From the NCBI GenBank assembly GCA_006384855.1, contig VCJN01002475.1, positions 62,001 through 126,000 of the forward strand: 64,000 bases of DNA, read 5' to 3'. How positions within the stretch are numbered: the first letter of the stretch is position 1; the number at the start of each line of letters is the position of its first letter. The stretch is from Tetraselmis striata (taxonomy: Eukaryota; Chlorophyta; Chlorodendrophyceae; Chlorodendrales; Chlorodendraceae). Positions 9,003 through 21,198 of this stretch are shown here, piece by piece. Under the pieces are notes generated by a model. That model was given only the letters and a program-made list of their open reading frames with translations. It was not told the DNA's origin and did no database searches. The translations under genes were made by a program, and so were the position numbers.

Positions 9003-10799
9003 ATTGCTTTCTTGGGCCATTGGGTCGACGGCGAAGGCGTATTCCCGCAGCACTCCAAGGTGGAGGCTGTGGTGAAGATGCCGCCGCCAACTGACGTTGC
9101 GGGGCTTTGGCGCTTCCTCGGCATGGTGGGCTACTACGGCAAGTTCATCGAGCAAGTTGCAGTCAAGCGCAAGCCGCTGACCAAGCTCACCGGCAAGGTG
9201 CCGTGGGAGTGGGGATCGGAGCAGCAACGAGCCTTCGAGCAGCTCAAGGCAGACCTGGTTTCAGCTCCCGTGCTGAGAAATCCGGATTGGAGCCGCCCTT
9301 TCATCCTGCACACCGATTTCAGCGGAGCTGGATTGAGCGCGGTGTTGGCGCAGGAGGACGACGAAGGACAGGAGTACGTGGTGGAGTTTGCGAGCCGCAC
9401 CTGCCAAGGCGCGGAGCCAAACTACGCCAGCTATGAGGGTGAGTGTCTTGCCATGTTGTATGGCATGGACAAGTTCAGATACTATCTGTTTGGCAGGCAG
9501 TTTGTGGTGGTGACAGATCATCGGCCTTTGGAATGGCTGATGAACACCGCTCAACTTCGTGGGAAGTTGGCGCGGTGGGCGATGAGGCTCAGCGAGTACG
9601 ACTTCGTGGTTCGCTATCGGAAGGGCGTTCACCACGTCAACGCATATTGTCTGAGTCGGGGGCCCGTGGAGGGCGACCCAACGGAGCTGGATGGGCGCGG
9701 TGAGTTTTCACCGGAGGGCACCGTGCGACATGCGGCAGCCTTTTGGTGCGCAACGGCTCAGAGCAGCCGGCAGCCGGAGCTGTCAACATGGGCGCGACGC
9801 CGAGTGCTGGACACCGCCCGTGAGGGCACGTCCGACGGCGACTTGGTGGCGGTTACCGGCGAGCTGACGGCGGGACCGCGGAGAGGCGATCCGTGGATGG
9901 ACGCGGAGGCGATGGCGGAGCTCCAGGCGGGCAACGTCAACATGCCGCAACCTTATGCCCGCTATACATGGAGAAACAACATCTTGTGGTATTTACACAA
10001 GGACGGCACGCACCGCGAGGTACCGCTACCCAGTGAGCGAGACACCGTGATTATGGATGTGCATGTCAAGATGGGCCATTTGGGGCGGGATCGGCTGCGC
10101 AGTGTTATCGCCGCTTCATATTTCTGGCCAGGGATGGTGGAGGATGTAGCCCGAGTCAAGAAGGCGTGTCCGGACTGCGATCGGCTGCAACATCGACCCG
10201 GCGGCACCAGCGGTCGCCCAAAGGCAGCCTCACCGCTGGACATGCAGCCGCTGCCGCACTTCGGCATGTTCTACCGCTGGTACTTGGACTTGGCGGGGCC
10301 TTTTGAGGCCACCCGCAGTCGCAACGTCTGGGTGTTGGTGATGGTGGAAGCGGCGAGCAAGTGGGTGGAGTTGGTGCCGCTGCGCACCAAGGAGGCAGCC
10401 AACATACGACAAGCCTTTCAAGAGAGAGTGCTGGCGCGTTTCGCGGCGCCAGGCGAGGTGTGTACCGACGGCGGTACCGAGTTCAGCGGCGAGTTCCACG
10501 AACTTCTCGTGGAGCATGACATCGATCATCCGAAGCCGCTGCCCTATCATCCGCAGCCCAATGGGTTGGCGGAAGGGATGGTAAAAACAGTCAAGGAGGC
10601 ACTGATGCGCTATGTGGTTCAGCCCGGCAAGCGCGTCGTGTGGGACACTTTTCTGCCTTCCATCGAGCTGGGCTACCGCTGCAGAAAGCAAGCCAGCACC
10701 AGGTACAGCCCATACGAGTTGGTGTACGGCAGGGCGCCCGTGTTTCCCGCGCAGGCGAGAGCGCTCTTTGAGGAGAGCGCCGTGGACTTCAACAGTTGA
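9003..10799 (+). CDS. Gypsy RT thumb, RNase H and integrase
   Basis: This continues the RT frame directly after the TAG. It begins with IAFLGHWVDGEGV (RT thumb/connection). RNase H follows with FILHTDFSGAGLSAVL, the YEGECLAMLYG Glu and VVVTDHRPLEWL, covering the catalytic acidic residues. The integrase has an HHCC finger (VKMGHLGRDRL to CPDCDRL, about 10,055-10,190), then the core Asp in WYLDLAGPF, the second Asp in CTDGGTEF and the Glu in NGLAEGMVKT. The frame stops at 10,797-10,799 soon after the GRAPVFP block. The usual C-terminal tail and any chromodomain are missing, so the 3' end is probably truncated. Confidence 0.88.
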   Translation: MAFLGHWVDGEGVFPQHSKVEAVVKMPPPTDVAGLWRFLGMVGYYGKFIEQVAVKRKPLTKLTGKVPWEWGSEQQRAFEQLKADLVSAPVLRNPDWSRPFILHTDFSGAGLSAVLAQEDDEGQEYVVEFASRTCQGAEPNYASYEGECLAMLYGMDKFRYYLFGRQFVVVTDHRPLEWLMNTAQLRGKLARWAMRLSEYDFVVRYRKGVHHVNAYCLSRGPVEGDPTELDGRGEFSPEGTVRHAAAFWCATAQSSRQPELSTWARRRVLDTAREGTSDGDLVAVTGELTAGPRRGDPWMDAEAMAELQAGNVNMPQPYARYTWRNNILWYLHKDGTHREVPLPSERDTVIMDVHVKMGHLGRDRLRSVIAASYFWPGMVEDVARVKKACPDCDRLQHRPGGTSGRPKAASPLDMQPLPHFGMFYRWYLDLAGPFEATRSRNVWVLVMVEAASKWVELVPLRTKEAANIRQAFQERVLARFAAPGEVCTDGGTEFSGEFHELLVEHDIDHPKPLPYHPQPNGLAEGMVKTVKEALMRYVVQPGKRVVWDTFLPSIELGYRCRKQASTRYSPYELVYGRAPVFPAQARALFEESAVDFNS

Positions 10800-11221
10800 T
10801 GGGCCGCCCATTGAGCTGGTGACAGCGCCCCACGTGGGAATGCGAGCATGCGACGGCAGCTGTCTAGAAGCAACCAGAAAATTAAGGAAACACTTCTGTT
10901 AACTTAGCCCAGTAACTATATGGCATATTTATGCCACAGCACTTAGTACCGGATTCCCAATGTATAGGAAACTCGGTATAGACTAGCATCAGGCAGGACA
11001 CGGTACCGTAGATACTCGTAGTCGCTAATAGCCAGTCTACTAGGTCTATCTAGCGGTACAATATATACATGGCTGGAGTATACGGAATACTACACTTCAC
11101 CGCCGGCCCGCCTCCTCCGTTCCATCGCGGCGTCTCCCTTAATGACGCTATTGACGCACAGCTCCGGTGGTTTACCGCGGAGGGCTGAAGACTAGTTCAC
11201 GTCGGAGCCTTAGAGCCCGGG
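10800..11221. other. Junction without recognisable gene
   Basis: AT-richer sequence lies between the Gypsy Pol stop and the decayed DIRS RT. No LTR, polypurine tract or target duplication was recognised. Confidence 0.4.
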
Positions 11222-12703
11222 GTGACGATGAGTCGCTACGTGATGTGGAGAGTTTTCCTAGTTCCGAAGCCGGGCAACAACAACTGGCGCCTCGTAATCG
11301 ACATGCGCCAGGTCAACCTCTGCGGTACGGTCTACAACATGAGGTTCGAGACGCTCCGGCGCTTGCGCTGCCTAGCGACCCAGGGCGGCCGGGCGTTCTT
11401 TTTCGACATGTGCATGACGGTTGCTGCGCCTTGGGGCTGGGAGAGGACGTCCGGGACTATTTCACGATCAACGTACGCGGCACCCTCTGGCGCTTCGTCG
11501 CGCTACCCATGGGTTGGTCCCTCAGCCCCTCCTACTACTACGCGGCACCCTCATCTGCGAGATGATGCGCTACCTCCGTCAACCGGCCTCGCGGCCTACG
11601 CGCGGTCCACATCATGTCTCTTGCTGTGACGTTTGCGTCGTCGCAAGGCGCGTTTTCAAGGTCTGCATGCGGCTCTTCGTCGGCGATTTCTAGTTCCTAT
11701 AGCCTCGTCCCGCTAGATGGCGCTACGACTACGCGCGATGGTGCACCGCATGTGGGGGCGTCTAGGCCTCGCCCGCCACCCCACCAAGGCCCACCCCGAG
11801 CCTACCCACCGTCTCCAACACATGGGGTTGTGGATCGACCAGACCGAGATGCGTTTCTACGCCCCGCCCAACAAGCTCCGCCGGTTGGCCGCGCTCGCCA
11901 CGACATGCTATGCCGCGTGCTTGCTCGCCTCGCTAACGGGGCGGAAGTGGCAGCTTCTTTAGCTTCCTATTCCGCCGGCGCGCTATACATATTGCGGGAG
12001 GCGCACAACGTCCTAGGCTGTTGCTCGGCGTCGGACGGGGATGTGAAACTGGCGCGCCTAAAGTGGTGGCGCGATGTCCGACTCTGCGCAATGGCGCCCT
12101 GATTTTGCGGCCCGTGGAGTCTTCCCACATGCCCACCGTTTCCAGCCAGAACGCACGGCTCGGGTGTTGTGCTGAACGAGCCCGCGGAGGCGCGTGGATT
12201 CTAGTACAAAGAATACGATCGGCGGCAAAACATCACGTACAGGGAGCCGAAAGCGGTACGTCTCGCGGTACATGCCTTTCTCCCTTACTCAGCTAGCCGG
12301 CCACAATGTCGTGTTGCACAAGGACAACCAGGCGGTAGTCCACGTGCTATCCAACATTACGTCCCGCTCCACAGTACTCATGGCAGAGTTACGGAAGCTA
12401 TGGTATTTACTGGACGTACACGACATCCATATACGAGTTCGGTTCATCCGTGGCGCGGCGAACACGTGGGCGGACATGCTGTCAAGCGTGGTGGATTTGG
12501 CGATCAATTCTCGTATTTTCCAGTACGTCGACATGTTGTGGGGTCGGCACACGGTAGACCGTTTCGATACCATAGAGAACCGCCATGTACCCTGGTACAA
12601 TTCTCGATGGCGAGACCCTCTTTCCGAGGCGGTCGACTCCCTCTCCTTACCAGACGACTCGTGGCGCGGCAAAGTGAACCGGTGCAATCCCCCTTCGGCT
12701 TGA
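11222..12703 (+). pseudogene. Decayed DIRS-type reverse transcriptase and RNase H
   Basis: Pieces in several frames read as one protein. RVFLVPKPGNNNWRLVID is the RT palm start, and WRFVALPMGWSLSPSYYY (next frame) the FGL block. GRLGLARHPTKAHPEPT and then MGLWIDQTEMRFY correspond to the thumb. The RNase H has VVLHKDNQAVVHVLSN and VRFIRGAANTWADMLS, followed by HTVDRFDTIENRHVPWYN, which is typical of the RNase H C-terminus of DIRS/PAT elements. Frameshifts near 11,420-11,520 and 11,700 and loss of the YLDD box mark it as a relic. It does not belong to the 24-30 kb element, which is on the other strand. Confidence 0.7.
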
Positions 12704-13341
12704 TGCACAATCTCGTCCTCAACCTGCGACAGTAAGGCACAGCGGCTACGGTGGTCGCCCCAGCGTGGCACGATCGGTTGTGGATGCCGAAGTGGCACGA
12801 CTTGGCTACCGAGGTGCTGCACTAGCCTCCCTCCCGCGGCTTGTTATTTCCTAGGCGGCGGGGCGAGAGCGATGGCATAGGGCCGCCGCGTTGGAGCATG
12901 CTGCTCTTCCGAGTGCCATTCCGTTATTTTCGACATGCCCCCTCGTACCGGCATGTACGGAATCGCGGAATTAATCTCGCAGTATACAGTGCGATTTCCG
13001 ATTTTCCGGCGCCCCCGCGCGCCCCGACGCCCCTCGCATGCGCAATCGCGCGCCGCCGCGCTACGCGCTATGCGCGGCCGCGCCGGTGCCTTGGGCGGCC
13101 AGCATGCGCGCTGGCGCGCTCAGCCTTTTGGGCGCGGACAACATCTATCCGTCAACGGGCTGCATACCTCTTGTTCGCTACTCAGAAGCCGCAATCGTTC
13201 GCGTCCTATACTCGTCAGAGCTGAACCTCTTCGACTTTTGCACGCCACATGACGTCTCTGTAGCGGACGATACATGACACGCCCTTCATCGTCCGCTACA
13301 TATCCTAGGCGGCCGACCGAGGCCGCAACAAGGTCGGGCCC

Positions 13342-13662
13342 TTGCCCTACTTGTCCGTTGTCAGCACCTTCCTCCGCAACCACCTCCGGGAACCCGTTGC
13401 TATGGGCCCGCTGGTCAATCAAGCCGTCAGCGGCTGGAAACTCTCCCAGGTGGACATCCGCGTGCCCCTCGCCCTTCGGTGCGTGCGGCGCGCGCAAGCC
13501 CTGCGAGACAGACCCAACTACGAATCGTACGTGTTCCACGCCTTCCTCGGTATTGCGGCCGGTTTATTGTTCCTAAACCGTTTGCAAACTACGGGCACCA
13601 CCGGCCGCGTGGAGGATATCGCGCTTAATCCCGGACAATTACGCTTTTCGCCGAGAATCTAA
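13342..13662 (+). pseudogene. Possible tyrosine-recombinase remnant of the DIRS relic
   Basis: An open stretch downstream of the decayed RT/RNase H reads FHAFLGIAAGLLFLNR and then TGRVEDIAL, the helix around the first catalytic Arg in the recombinases of these elements. The HxxR, GGW and Tyr motifs were not found downstream. The call rests mainly on order: in DIRS/PAT elements the recombinase follows RNase H. Confidence 0.35.
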
Positions 13663-15158
13663 AACCCACAGCCCGGACAAATCGGTTCCCGCGCTGCAGA
13701 TTTCGCAGTCAGCCCATTCGCAGATCAGATTATCGCGCGAATCTCATGCACGCTTTATATTCGTTCGATACGGAGCTGCCGTGCTCCCCGCGGCCACGCA
13801 TTTGTGGCAGCTACCCGGTGATCAGCCCAGCTCCCAGTCATCGGGCGGTTACCCACTTGGTTACCGTCTCCTGCCAGGCCCTCAATGAGCGCCCGCTCCC
13901 CGGTTTCGTTTCGACGTCGCACAGTAGTATGCGCAGTGGCGGGCTTTTACGTCTTCCGCAGGTGGCGTTCCCCTACCCAAGAACTGCTGGCTCGGCGACT
14001 GGGTGGACGGCAACATCGTCGTCCACACATACATCGTCCCTAGGATTATGGACTTTGCCGGCGGCATGTTCTTTTATTTCTGTTTTTTTATCCCGATGGC
14101 TTTTTGGCCCGCGCCGTCAGCGACAGTCCCATGACCGTCGTCCGGTCCAGGACTGCCCCCTTCGGTTTTTCTGGCAAACGAGACTCGCTGTGTCTATTCA
14201 TTCTCAGTACTTAAGGATTAACCGAGGTAAGTCAGACAGACCGAGTGGCGCGGGCATTTTGCGCCGCTACTCGTAAAACCCTTATACCGGCTGCAATTTA
14301 GCACGACGCGCCGGACTCTAGGAGTTTCCGAAGTTTCTAGAGTGGCGGCGGCTGACGTCTGCTGCCATTTGACCCTCGACATCTCCCAACCTCCCTAGTC
14401 ATGAACCTTTCATCACTAATTTGGTGGTGCTGGAGGTGCCCCTGCGCTCATCCCTTTTGCTGTATAGCCCTTCTTGCACCCACCTCATCCCACCCCGATC
14501 GTTAAGTGTGGCAAGTGTGTGCCTTGTAATCAAGTCACACACTCATTTTGGCAAATGATACTCGCACTGTATAACAATATATAAATTGATATTGAAATTG
14601 ATTACAACTGCTAATCTGCTGCTTCCACTGGCCCATACCGAGTTGTTCTTAGGGCATGCTATCTCTAACCATGGTAGGGAACACTAGGTGTAATTACAGC
14701 TCGGTCAAGCTACCGGCCTTCCTCTTGTGTGTCCTAGCCCCTCCTCCTTCCAACGGGCTGTAGCTAGGACAGCATCGCCCCCATGCTGTCCCTACCTCGG
14801 TCATGCCTATCCCATTCAGAGCTCAGCAGGTAAGCTTAGGCAGCCGGAGCGCCCCGCCTATAGCTAATAAGGTGAGATGGGGGAAGGGGGATGGCCGGAA
14901 TAGCGAAGTGTTGCTCAGTATTTATCCACCGTTGAGCCGGCTAGTAGGATTAGTGGGGGCTGTGATGCCCTCCTTCACGGCAGTGAGTATTTGTTGCATG
15001 TGGGGGTTGTGGTAATATGCGATGGGGTGTCTTGTGGTTTGGGCGGTGTTGTCATTAGTGTGTGATGTCTGAGTAGCTGCGTCGGGCACATGGGTTAGTA
15101 GTGGCCGGTGTTCTTGAGGCAGTTGGTATGTTCGTTGCTATTGTGGGTCGCGCGGCAG
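13663..15158. other. No gene recognised
   Basis: Open stretches are short and unlike any known family. From about 14,300 the base composition turns more AT-rich, with short T and A tracts. Confidence 0.4.
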
Positions 15159-17681
15159 TTACTGATGCGAGATTCGAGATGGCTGGGCTGTTTCATCGTC
15201 CGTTCCCCATTCGCTGTCGGAGGCATGAGTGCCCGAGAGGCGCGGCTTGCTCATGATGCGGTTGCGGGTGGTGCCGCCTGAGTGGCTACGACCACTGTGC
15301 TGCTTCTTCATGTGCTTGGCACATGTGGCTGCCTTGCCCTTGCCTGTTGGGAGGGGCTGTTGGGGGTGGTGTTCGAGCTGGATCGAGTGGCGCTGTGGGT
15401 TGCGCAGTTGATGTGACTCCGCTGTGAGCCTGGCCAGTTCGGCCGCGAGTGCAAGCTGGCTGGCTGGGGAGGTCCGGGCGAGCAGCTCTGCGGTTGTGGT
15501 GGTGAGGTGCTTGAGCTCGACTAGTCGTTCTGCGGTGCCGTCGGGTGTGCCTTTGGGGAATGTGCGTTGCACAATTGAGTGTTGGGGGGAGTCAAGGGCT
15601 ATGTCAGGCAGACATGGTGCCTCCGCTGCCCCGTGATGGGCGGTGTCCACGTCCATGGTGTTGTCGTTCTCCTCGTAGTTCAGTTCAAGCTCTGCCTCGT
15701 CATCCGCCTGCACTACTCCGGTTGTGGCGGCTGCTGCTGGGGTTGTGGCTGTAGGTGCAGCGGCGGGATGGGCTGCTCCGGGGGCTTGTTCCGGTGCTGC
15801 TCGGCGCTGGTTGATGGTTGCAACGGCATCAGCGACCGCTCCTCGTTTATGTTTAATGTGCTCGAATCTAGGGGGGGAGTGTCTCGAGTCTGGGGTTCGG
15901 CCTGGGCTGTTGGGTTCGCTGGTGGTGTCAGTTGGGCTATGCCTGCTGGTGGTTGTGTCGGCGTGGCGCCCGCAATTCGCCCTCGGTAGTTACCTCAGTT
16001 TGCGCGGCCTTGATCTTCCCGCACACTGTCGAGATTGTCTTACGCCACTGCTCCGTTATGTCAGTCCCGCGGGTGCCGCCGATGATGTTGTGGTGGTGGG
16101 CGGTCAATTGCAGGGTGAGGGTGTATATTGGGCGATGTTCGGCCCGAAGGGCGAGGGATGCTGGAGGGTCTTCCGAGCCTTCTTGCGCATGCCCATCGCT
16201 TTGCGTCAGAGCTGGTTGTGGCCGGTGTTGCCGCCGAGTTCTCCTGCTTCCCTGGCCGTCTGGCTGAAGGGGTGCACGAGGAGCTCCGAGGGATCGAAGT
16301 CTGACTCCGTGAGGTAGATGACGATGGTTCTGAGGCGTACCGCCCGCATGAGTGGTGCGATAGGAGAGGCAAGGGCCGCTGCTAGGCGTAGGGTGTCCGC
16401 GAACTCCTCGTGCTCTTTGCCGAGCGAGGGAGATGGCGCAGATTGTCGTCCCATACTCGCAGCAGTGCCGGCTCGGTGTGGTGTTGGAGCATCTCGACGC
16501 CAACAGCCATCATGGTGTCCGTCAGCCATAGGGCGTGCTGCAGCTCCGGGGGTGCGTTGATACGATGGCTGATGGAGGCTGCGATGGCCTATGCTAGCTG
16601 CTCGACCGTCGGCAGCTCTAGGTTGGCTAGGGGACCGGTGCAGATCGCTTTGGCCGTCAGCGCGCATCGAAAGAACTGCTTGGACAGAGTTGGGGCATGA
16701 CCCCCTGGTGTGGGGTGGTTGGCGGGTCCTCGCGTTCTTCGATGTGTTCGACGGCGATTTGGACCACCGCTCTGCCCTTCTGGTCGCCAAACGGCAGCGC
16801 CAATACGGCATCGCGGCACACGTCTTGTAGTAGGCGCGCCGCATCGGGATCAAGGAGTTCGAGTCATACCGAGTCGGCGGAGCGGCGGGCCTTCCACACC
16901 TCGCGGACCTCCAGGAGGGCCAATAAGGTGCGGCCCGGGGGGCAGATGACGGCGTCGTCTGCGTCTGTGTCGGCCTCGTACTCGGCCAAGGCTCTCACGC
17001 CGGCGCGTGCTAAAGTGTTTGCTGGCGTTTCCGCCGTTTGGTCTACCGCCGCTTCGCCAGGTTGGGGTTGGTCGTACGCCGGGCGGAGGAGGCCCTCCGC
17101 CAGGTGCTGCCACATGTCGGCCTCTGTGAGGCCTCTGAACGAGGGGGAGCGGAGTCACACATGGTGTACTGGGCGCTCGATGTCGTCGAGGTGCGGCGCT
17201 CCGAGCAGGCGGGTGGAACAGCGGCGTCCCTCGCGATCGAGGATCGCCGCGCCCTCTCCTGTCCATTTGGTCTGCAGTACGCTAGAGGCCGTTTCTCGGC
17301 GGGCGAGTCGCATGATGACGGACCCTGTGGCAGTGGAAAGCCCGGTGCCACTCGATCCGGTTGGATCAGCGGCGGTGGGTCTGGGAGGGCGGCCAGTCAC
17401 CACTCTGACGTCTGCCGGTAGGATTTGGACACCGGTTTTGCGGCCGAGGGTGCAGATCAGATTCGTCACAGTCCGGCCGCGTCACTCTTCGTCCATAGCT
17501 TGATGTTGGGCCACCACATCGCCAAACAATAGGGCCACATGGGTGGAATCGTCCGTGCCGGTAGGGAGGCCGGTGAGGAGCAGGTGGGATGGGCGTTGCA
17601 GTACGCGTATGTGGCGGCGGATTGCTGGTGGGACTGGGGTGCCTGCGAATTTTGTTGTTGTTGCGACCGTGCGGATCGATG
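15159..17681 (-). pseudogene. Decayed coding-like tract, unknown element
   Basis: Minus-strand pieces in different frames (17,469-17,155; 17,115-16,864; 16,503-15,937; 15,713-15,159) are Ala/Arg/Thr/Pro-rich with helical stretches such as LLQDVCRDAVLALPFGDQ and ITEQWRKTISTVCGKIK. The last piece is acidic, then Gln/His-rich. No zinc knuckle, RT or nuclease motif was seen, and in-frame stops are frequent. It resembles the structural ORF of a retroelement that lost function. The young LTR element at 17,687 is inserted at or next to its upstream end. Confidence 0.3.
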
Positions 17682-17686
17682 GCTGT
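17682..17686. other. Target site duplication, left copy (GCTGT)
   Basis: GCTGT directly before the left LTR matches GCTGT directly after the right LTR (21,194-21,198). Five bases is the usual duplication for LTR-retrotransposon integrases. Confidence 0.85.
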
Positions 17687-18531
17687 TGTCACAGCCCCCT
17701 TAGGACTTAGCCTGAATAGTCGTCTAGCCATAGATAGTCCTAAAGCAGGAGCTGAGTCAAGGGCCCATTGCTGGATCGTTATTCCACACGGCCAGGAATA
17801 ATGAGCAGAGATTTGGGAAAAGGGATTCTTACAGTACCGGAATGCCGGTAACCTGGGTGACTGGCCCGGCGGTGGTTTTGCCGGCCTATTTATAGTCGCT
17901 GGTTTCCGTCATTCCGTGCGCTGTGTACCGATCCAATTTCCGCCACCTGTGCTGCGTCTAACTACTAGACTTCTACTATAATCGACGTGTACGGTCCTAA
18001 CCCGCGGCCCGTCGCTATTTTAGTCACACACTACTAAGTACAGACACGGTTGCTAGCACCTTCGTCTGTCCGCAGCACAGTGATATAATATCTTACTACT
18101 ATTGCTATAGCAAGTGCTATAGCATTCTAGATAGTTCTAGTAGGCTCTAGTACCTACTACTAACACTCCACTAAGGCAGCGCTCCATCTCACGCTTGGTA
18201 TCATCATCCTCTAGCAGGTGACACCATAGCGTACGACAATCGCGCTCCTGCTGGTACGCAGGCGTAAGTACAGGTTACTCGCACCCCATGTGGGTACTCG
18301 TAATACTGTCATGCACTACTAATCGCCTGGTAGTCGCTCGTACTGACGCCTCGTCGTCCTCGTACCAGTACTTCGCCTTCACTTGTACTCGCACTCGCAA
18401 TGCTCATACTCGTACAGTACTTCGCTTGGCTTGTACTCGTTCTCGTCCGGCGACGTCCGCCTCAGTCGCCAGTTCTTCGCTCCTTCGTCGGCTCCCACAG
18501 TACAAAGTACAGCAGTGTAGAGTACATAACA
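17687..18531 (-). repeat. LTR (3' LTR in minus orientation)
   Basis: Starts TGTCACAG and ends TACATAACA. It has a TATA-like block at 17,886-17,895 that reads CTATAAATAG on the minus strand, about 200 bp from the LTR end, fitting a U3-R-U5 layout. The only difference noticed from the other LTR is C at 18,157 against T at 20,819. Confidence 0.9.
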
Positions 18532-20348
18532 CTCTCACCCTGTTAATGAACAGCGGCCGCGCTGTTCGCCAGTACGTTCAGCAGAACTCGGTCGTCGTTA
18601 TTGTAGAGTCGCGTAGCCAGAATATGTACAGATATGTACAGGTGGTGACACCCGTCATAGAGGCAGTCCCTTCGGAAAAAAAATCCTCATAGTCGAGCAT
18701 CATCTGGTGGTGCAGCAAGTTGCAGCAAATCGCCACCAATGGCACCGATAGGTGTCGTTCGGTGGGTAGCCACAGAAATGCAGCATTCTTCGAGCTCAGC
18801 CTCGTCGCGTCGTACTGTCGCAAGTCCCTTTTGACTCGTCCGTGTGCGCCATCGCCCCCATGTTGCCATCGGAACGCACACTCGCGTAGTCGTGGTCAAA
18901 GATCTCATACCAAAGGCTCTTGCGTCGCAGTTCGCCGAGTTAGCAGGCTCGCATCTTGGCATCTCAGCGGTGTCGACATTGGCACGCAGCGCGTCGGTAT
19001 ATTCATTGCGAAGCAGAAAGTCAATGGTGTGTCGTCGCTGCTCGCGATACCGTAGGTGGGACACTTGTCGCTACCTGTAGCAGCTCTCGTGCTCGCAGTC
19101 GCCCATCGCTGAACCGTAGTCTCATGTAGTCCACGGATTTTTCTACTCTCGATTTCGGTCAAAGCTCGTAGCAGGGTTGGTAGAGGGAATCATCGGTCAG
19201 TACCTTATACAGTACTTCCGCAAGTAGATAACCGTCCCATACCGGATATCTCCTCGCCATTTGTAGTCGTAGTCATCTTCTCATCGCAGCAGTACAATAC
19301 CTCCGTCCCATACCGGTGATACTGTATTTGGTTCTGATGCATTGAGTCGTAGACATACTTGTGCAAATATCATCCTCCTGTTTTTCCTGTATTTTGCACT
19401 CTTGGCCTCAACAGTAGTAGATTCGTAGTCGCTGCTTCGGTATCTCCTACTGTGGTACGACGCGCTTCGTTCGGTACCGTACAGCATACAGCATGTACAG
19501 GCAGGGAACGCGCCGAGTCTCGGTCGCCTCTCCGCAGCTCCCATCGCGCCATCTTCGCGTTGGCCGTCGTCGAGTCTTCTTACTTGGCAGCAGGCAGCAG
19601 GGTCTCCTCCGCCATACCGCATCATGTCGAGAGAAATGCGCGCGTCCGGACAATGAGCCGTGGTCACCCAGGATTTTCACCTGACGGCTCATGTCATAAT
19701 CTCGCAGCGCTCTCCTCGAATCTGATTCTGCAGCTGTTTTGTACTCGCGTACGAAATTAATCGTACCAGCACCTCATGGTTGTACCGGTAACCACAGCTG
19801 TTCTGTCTTCTTCTTCTTCCGAGTTCGATTTTCATGTGGCAGGTTGATTCTTCAGCGCAGAAAAAAATCTGCGGTTTTTCTTGTTCGCTATACCTGCTCG
19901 TTACCAGTACTGTACAGATAACGGCAGATACAGGTCGGTTCTGGTCGATGTCGCGCCATCGCCAACTCGCGTCGTCGGAACTGTAGCTGGGGTCGCGAGT
20001 CGCACGTTGCTCCGCCCTCATGGCTTCGCAGCTTGCAGCGTCATCGTTACACATCTCAGATCGAACGTTCGGCTGCTCCTTGGTGCTCGCAATCTTCGTC
20101 CCTTCGCCAGTTCATAATTTCGCTCGCTCGTTGTCGCATCCTCCTCATCGTCGCTACATCGTTCTCGCCACGTCGAACTTGACTCCATCTATCAAAGCCG
20201 GTGCGCATCCTCGGTGGGCGTCCCCGCCATAGGATCCTTGACATCTGAAGTCTTCTTCTGTCCCTATCTCGCCTCTCGCTCTCGTCGCTATGCCGCTTCT
20301 CTTGTGGAATCCGGAACCATGTGCTCCGGTCACCGCTCCGAAACCAAG
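18532..20348 (-). other. Internal region of the LTR element, non-coding
   Basis: Only short open stretches lie between the LTRs, none with a recognisable motif. The bases next to the right LTR (GCTCCGAAACCAAG, 20,335-20,348) form the primer-binding-like site in minus orientation. The bases after the left LTR are the purine-rich tract. Confidence 0.7.
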
Positions 20349-21193
20349 TGTCACAGCCCCCTTAGGACTTAGCCTGAATAGTCGTCTAGCCATAGATAGT
20401 CCTAAAGCAGGAGCTGAGTCAAGGGCCCATTGCTGGATCGTTATTCCACACGGCCAGGAATAATGAGCAGAGATTTGGGAAAAGGGATTCTTACAGTACC
20501 GGAATGCCGGTAACCTGGGTGACTGGCCCGGCGGTGGTTTTGCCGGCCTATTTATAGTCGCTGGTTTCCGTCATTCCGTGCGCTGTGTACCGATCCAATT
20601 TCCGCCACCTGTGCTGCGTCTAACTACTAGACTTCTACTATAATCGACGTGTACGGTCCTAACCCGCGGCCCGTCGCTATTTTAGTCACACACTACTAAG
20701 TACAGACACGGTTGCTAGCACCTTCGTCTGTCCGCAGCACAGTGATATAATATCTTACTACTATTGCTATAGCAAGTGCTATAGCATTCTAGATAGTTCT
20801 AGTAGGCTCTAGTACCTATTACTAACACTCCACTAAGGCAGCGCTCCATCTCACGCTTGGTATCATCATCCTCTAGCAGGTGACACCATAGCGTACGACA
20901 ATCGCGCTCCTGCTGGTACGCAGGCGTAAGTACAGGTTACTCGCACCCCATGTGGGTACTCGTAATACTGTCATGCACTACTAATCGCCTGGTAGTCGCT
21001 CGTACTGACGCCTCGTCGTCCTCGTACCAGTACTTCGCCTTCACTTGTACTCGCACTCGCAATGCTCATACTCGTACAGTACTTCGCTTGGCTTGTACTC
21101 GTTCTCGTCCGGCGACGTCCGCCTCAGTCGCCAGTTCTTCGCTCCTTCGTCGGCTCCCACAGTACAAAGTACAGCAGTGTAGAGTACATAACA
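20349..21193 (-). repeat. LTR (5' LTR in minus orientation)
   Basis: Second copy of the 845-bp LTR at a constant offset of 2,662 bp. In minus orientation it should carry the element promoter, with the TATA-like block at about 20,548-20,557. Confidence 0.9.
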
Positions 21194-21198
21194 GCTGT
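21194..21198. other. Target site duplication, right copy (GCTGT)
   Basis: Matches the five bases before the left LTR. Confidence 0.85.

Larger units (their letters stand above)
3695..10799 (+). mobile_element. Ty3/Gypsy retrotransposon carrying a DNA methyltransferase
   Basis: Domain order is Gag with zinc knuckles, protease-like region, C5-cytosine methyltransferase, reverse transcriptase (YADD), RNase H, HHCC zinc finger and DDE integrase. RT-RH-IN order places it in Ty3/Gypsy. No LTRs, primer site or target duplication were recognised, the integrase C-terminus is short, and the coding chain is broken by frame changes and one in-frame TAG. This is therefore an incomplete or decayed copy. 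The methyltransferase lies between protease and RT, not outside the element, so it looks like element cargo and not a neighbouring host gene. Confidence 0.85.
17687..21193 (-). mobile_element. Young non-autonomous LTR retrotransposon (3.5 kb)
   Basis: Two 845-bp direct repeats (17,687-18,531 and 20,349-21,193) start TG and end CA, bracket 1,817 bp and are bounded by GCTGT target duplications. On the minus strand the internal region starts two bases after the LTR with TGGTTTCGGAGC (primer-binding-like, beginning with the complement of tRNA CCA). It ends with the purine-rich CAGGGTGAGAG directly before the other LTR, so the element is read on the minus strand. No Gag, RT or integrase is encoded, so it must be moved by enzymes supplied in trans. 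LTR identity indicates a recent insertion. Confidence 0.9.

Noticed and set aside
2061..11221. LTRs for the methyltransferase-bearing Gypsy element
   Set aside because: No direct-repeat pair was found by eye between the 5' and 3' flanks; the element seems truncated.
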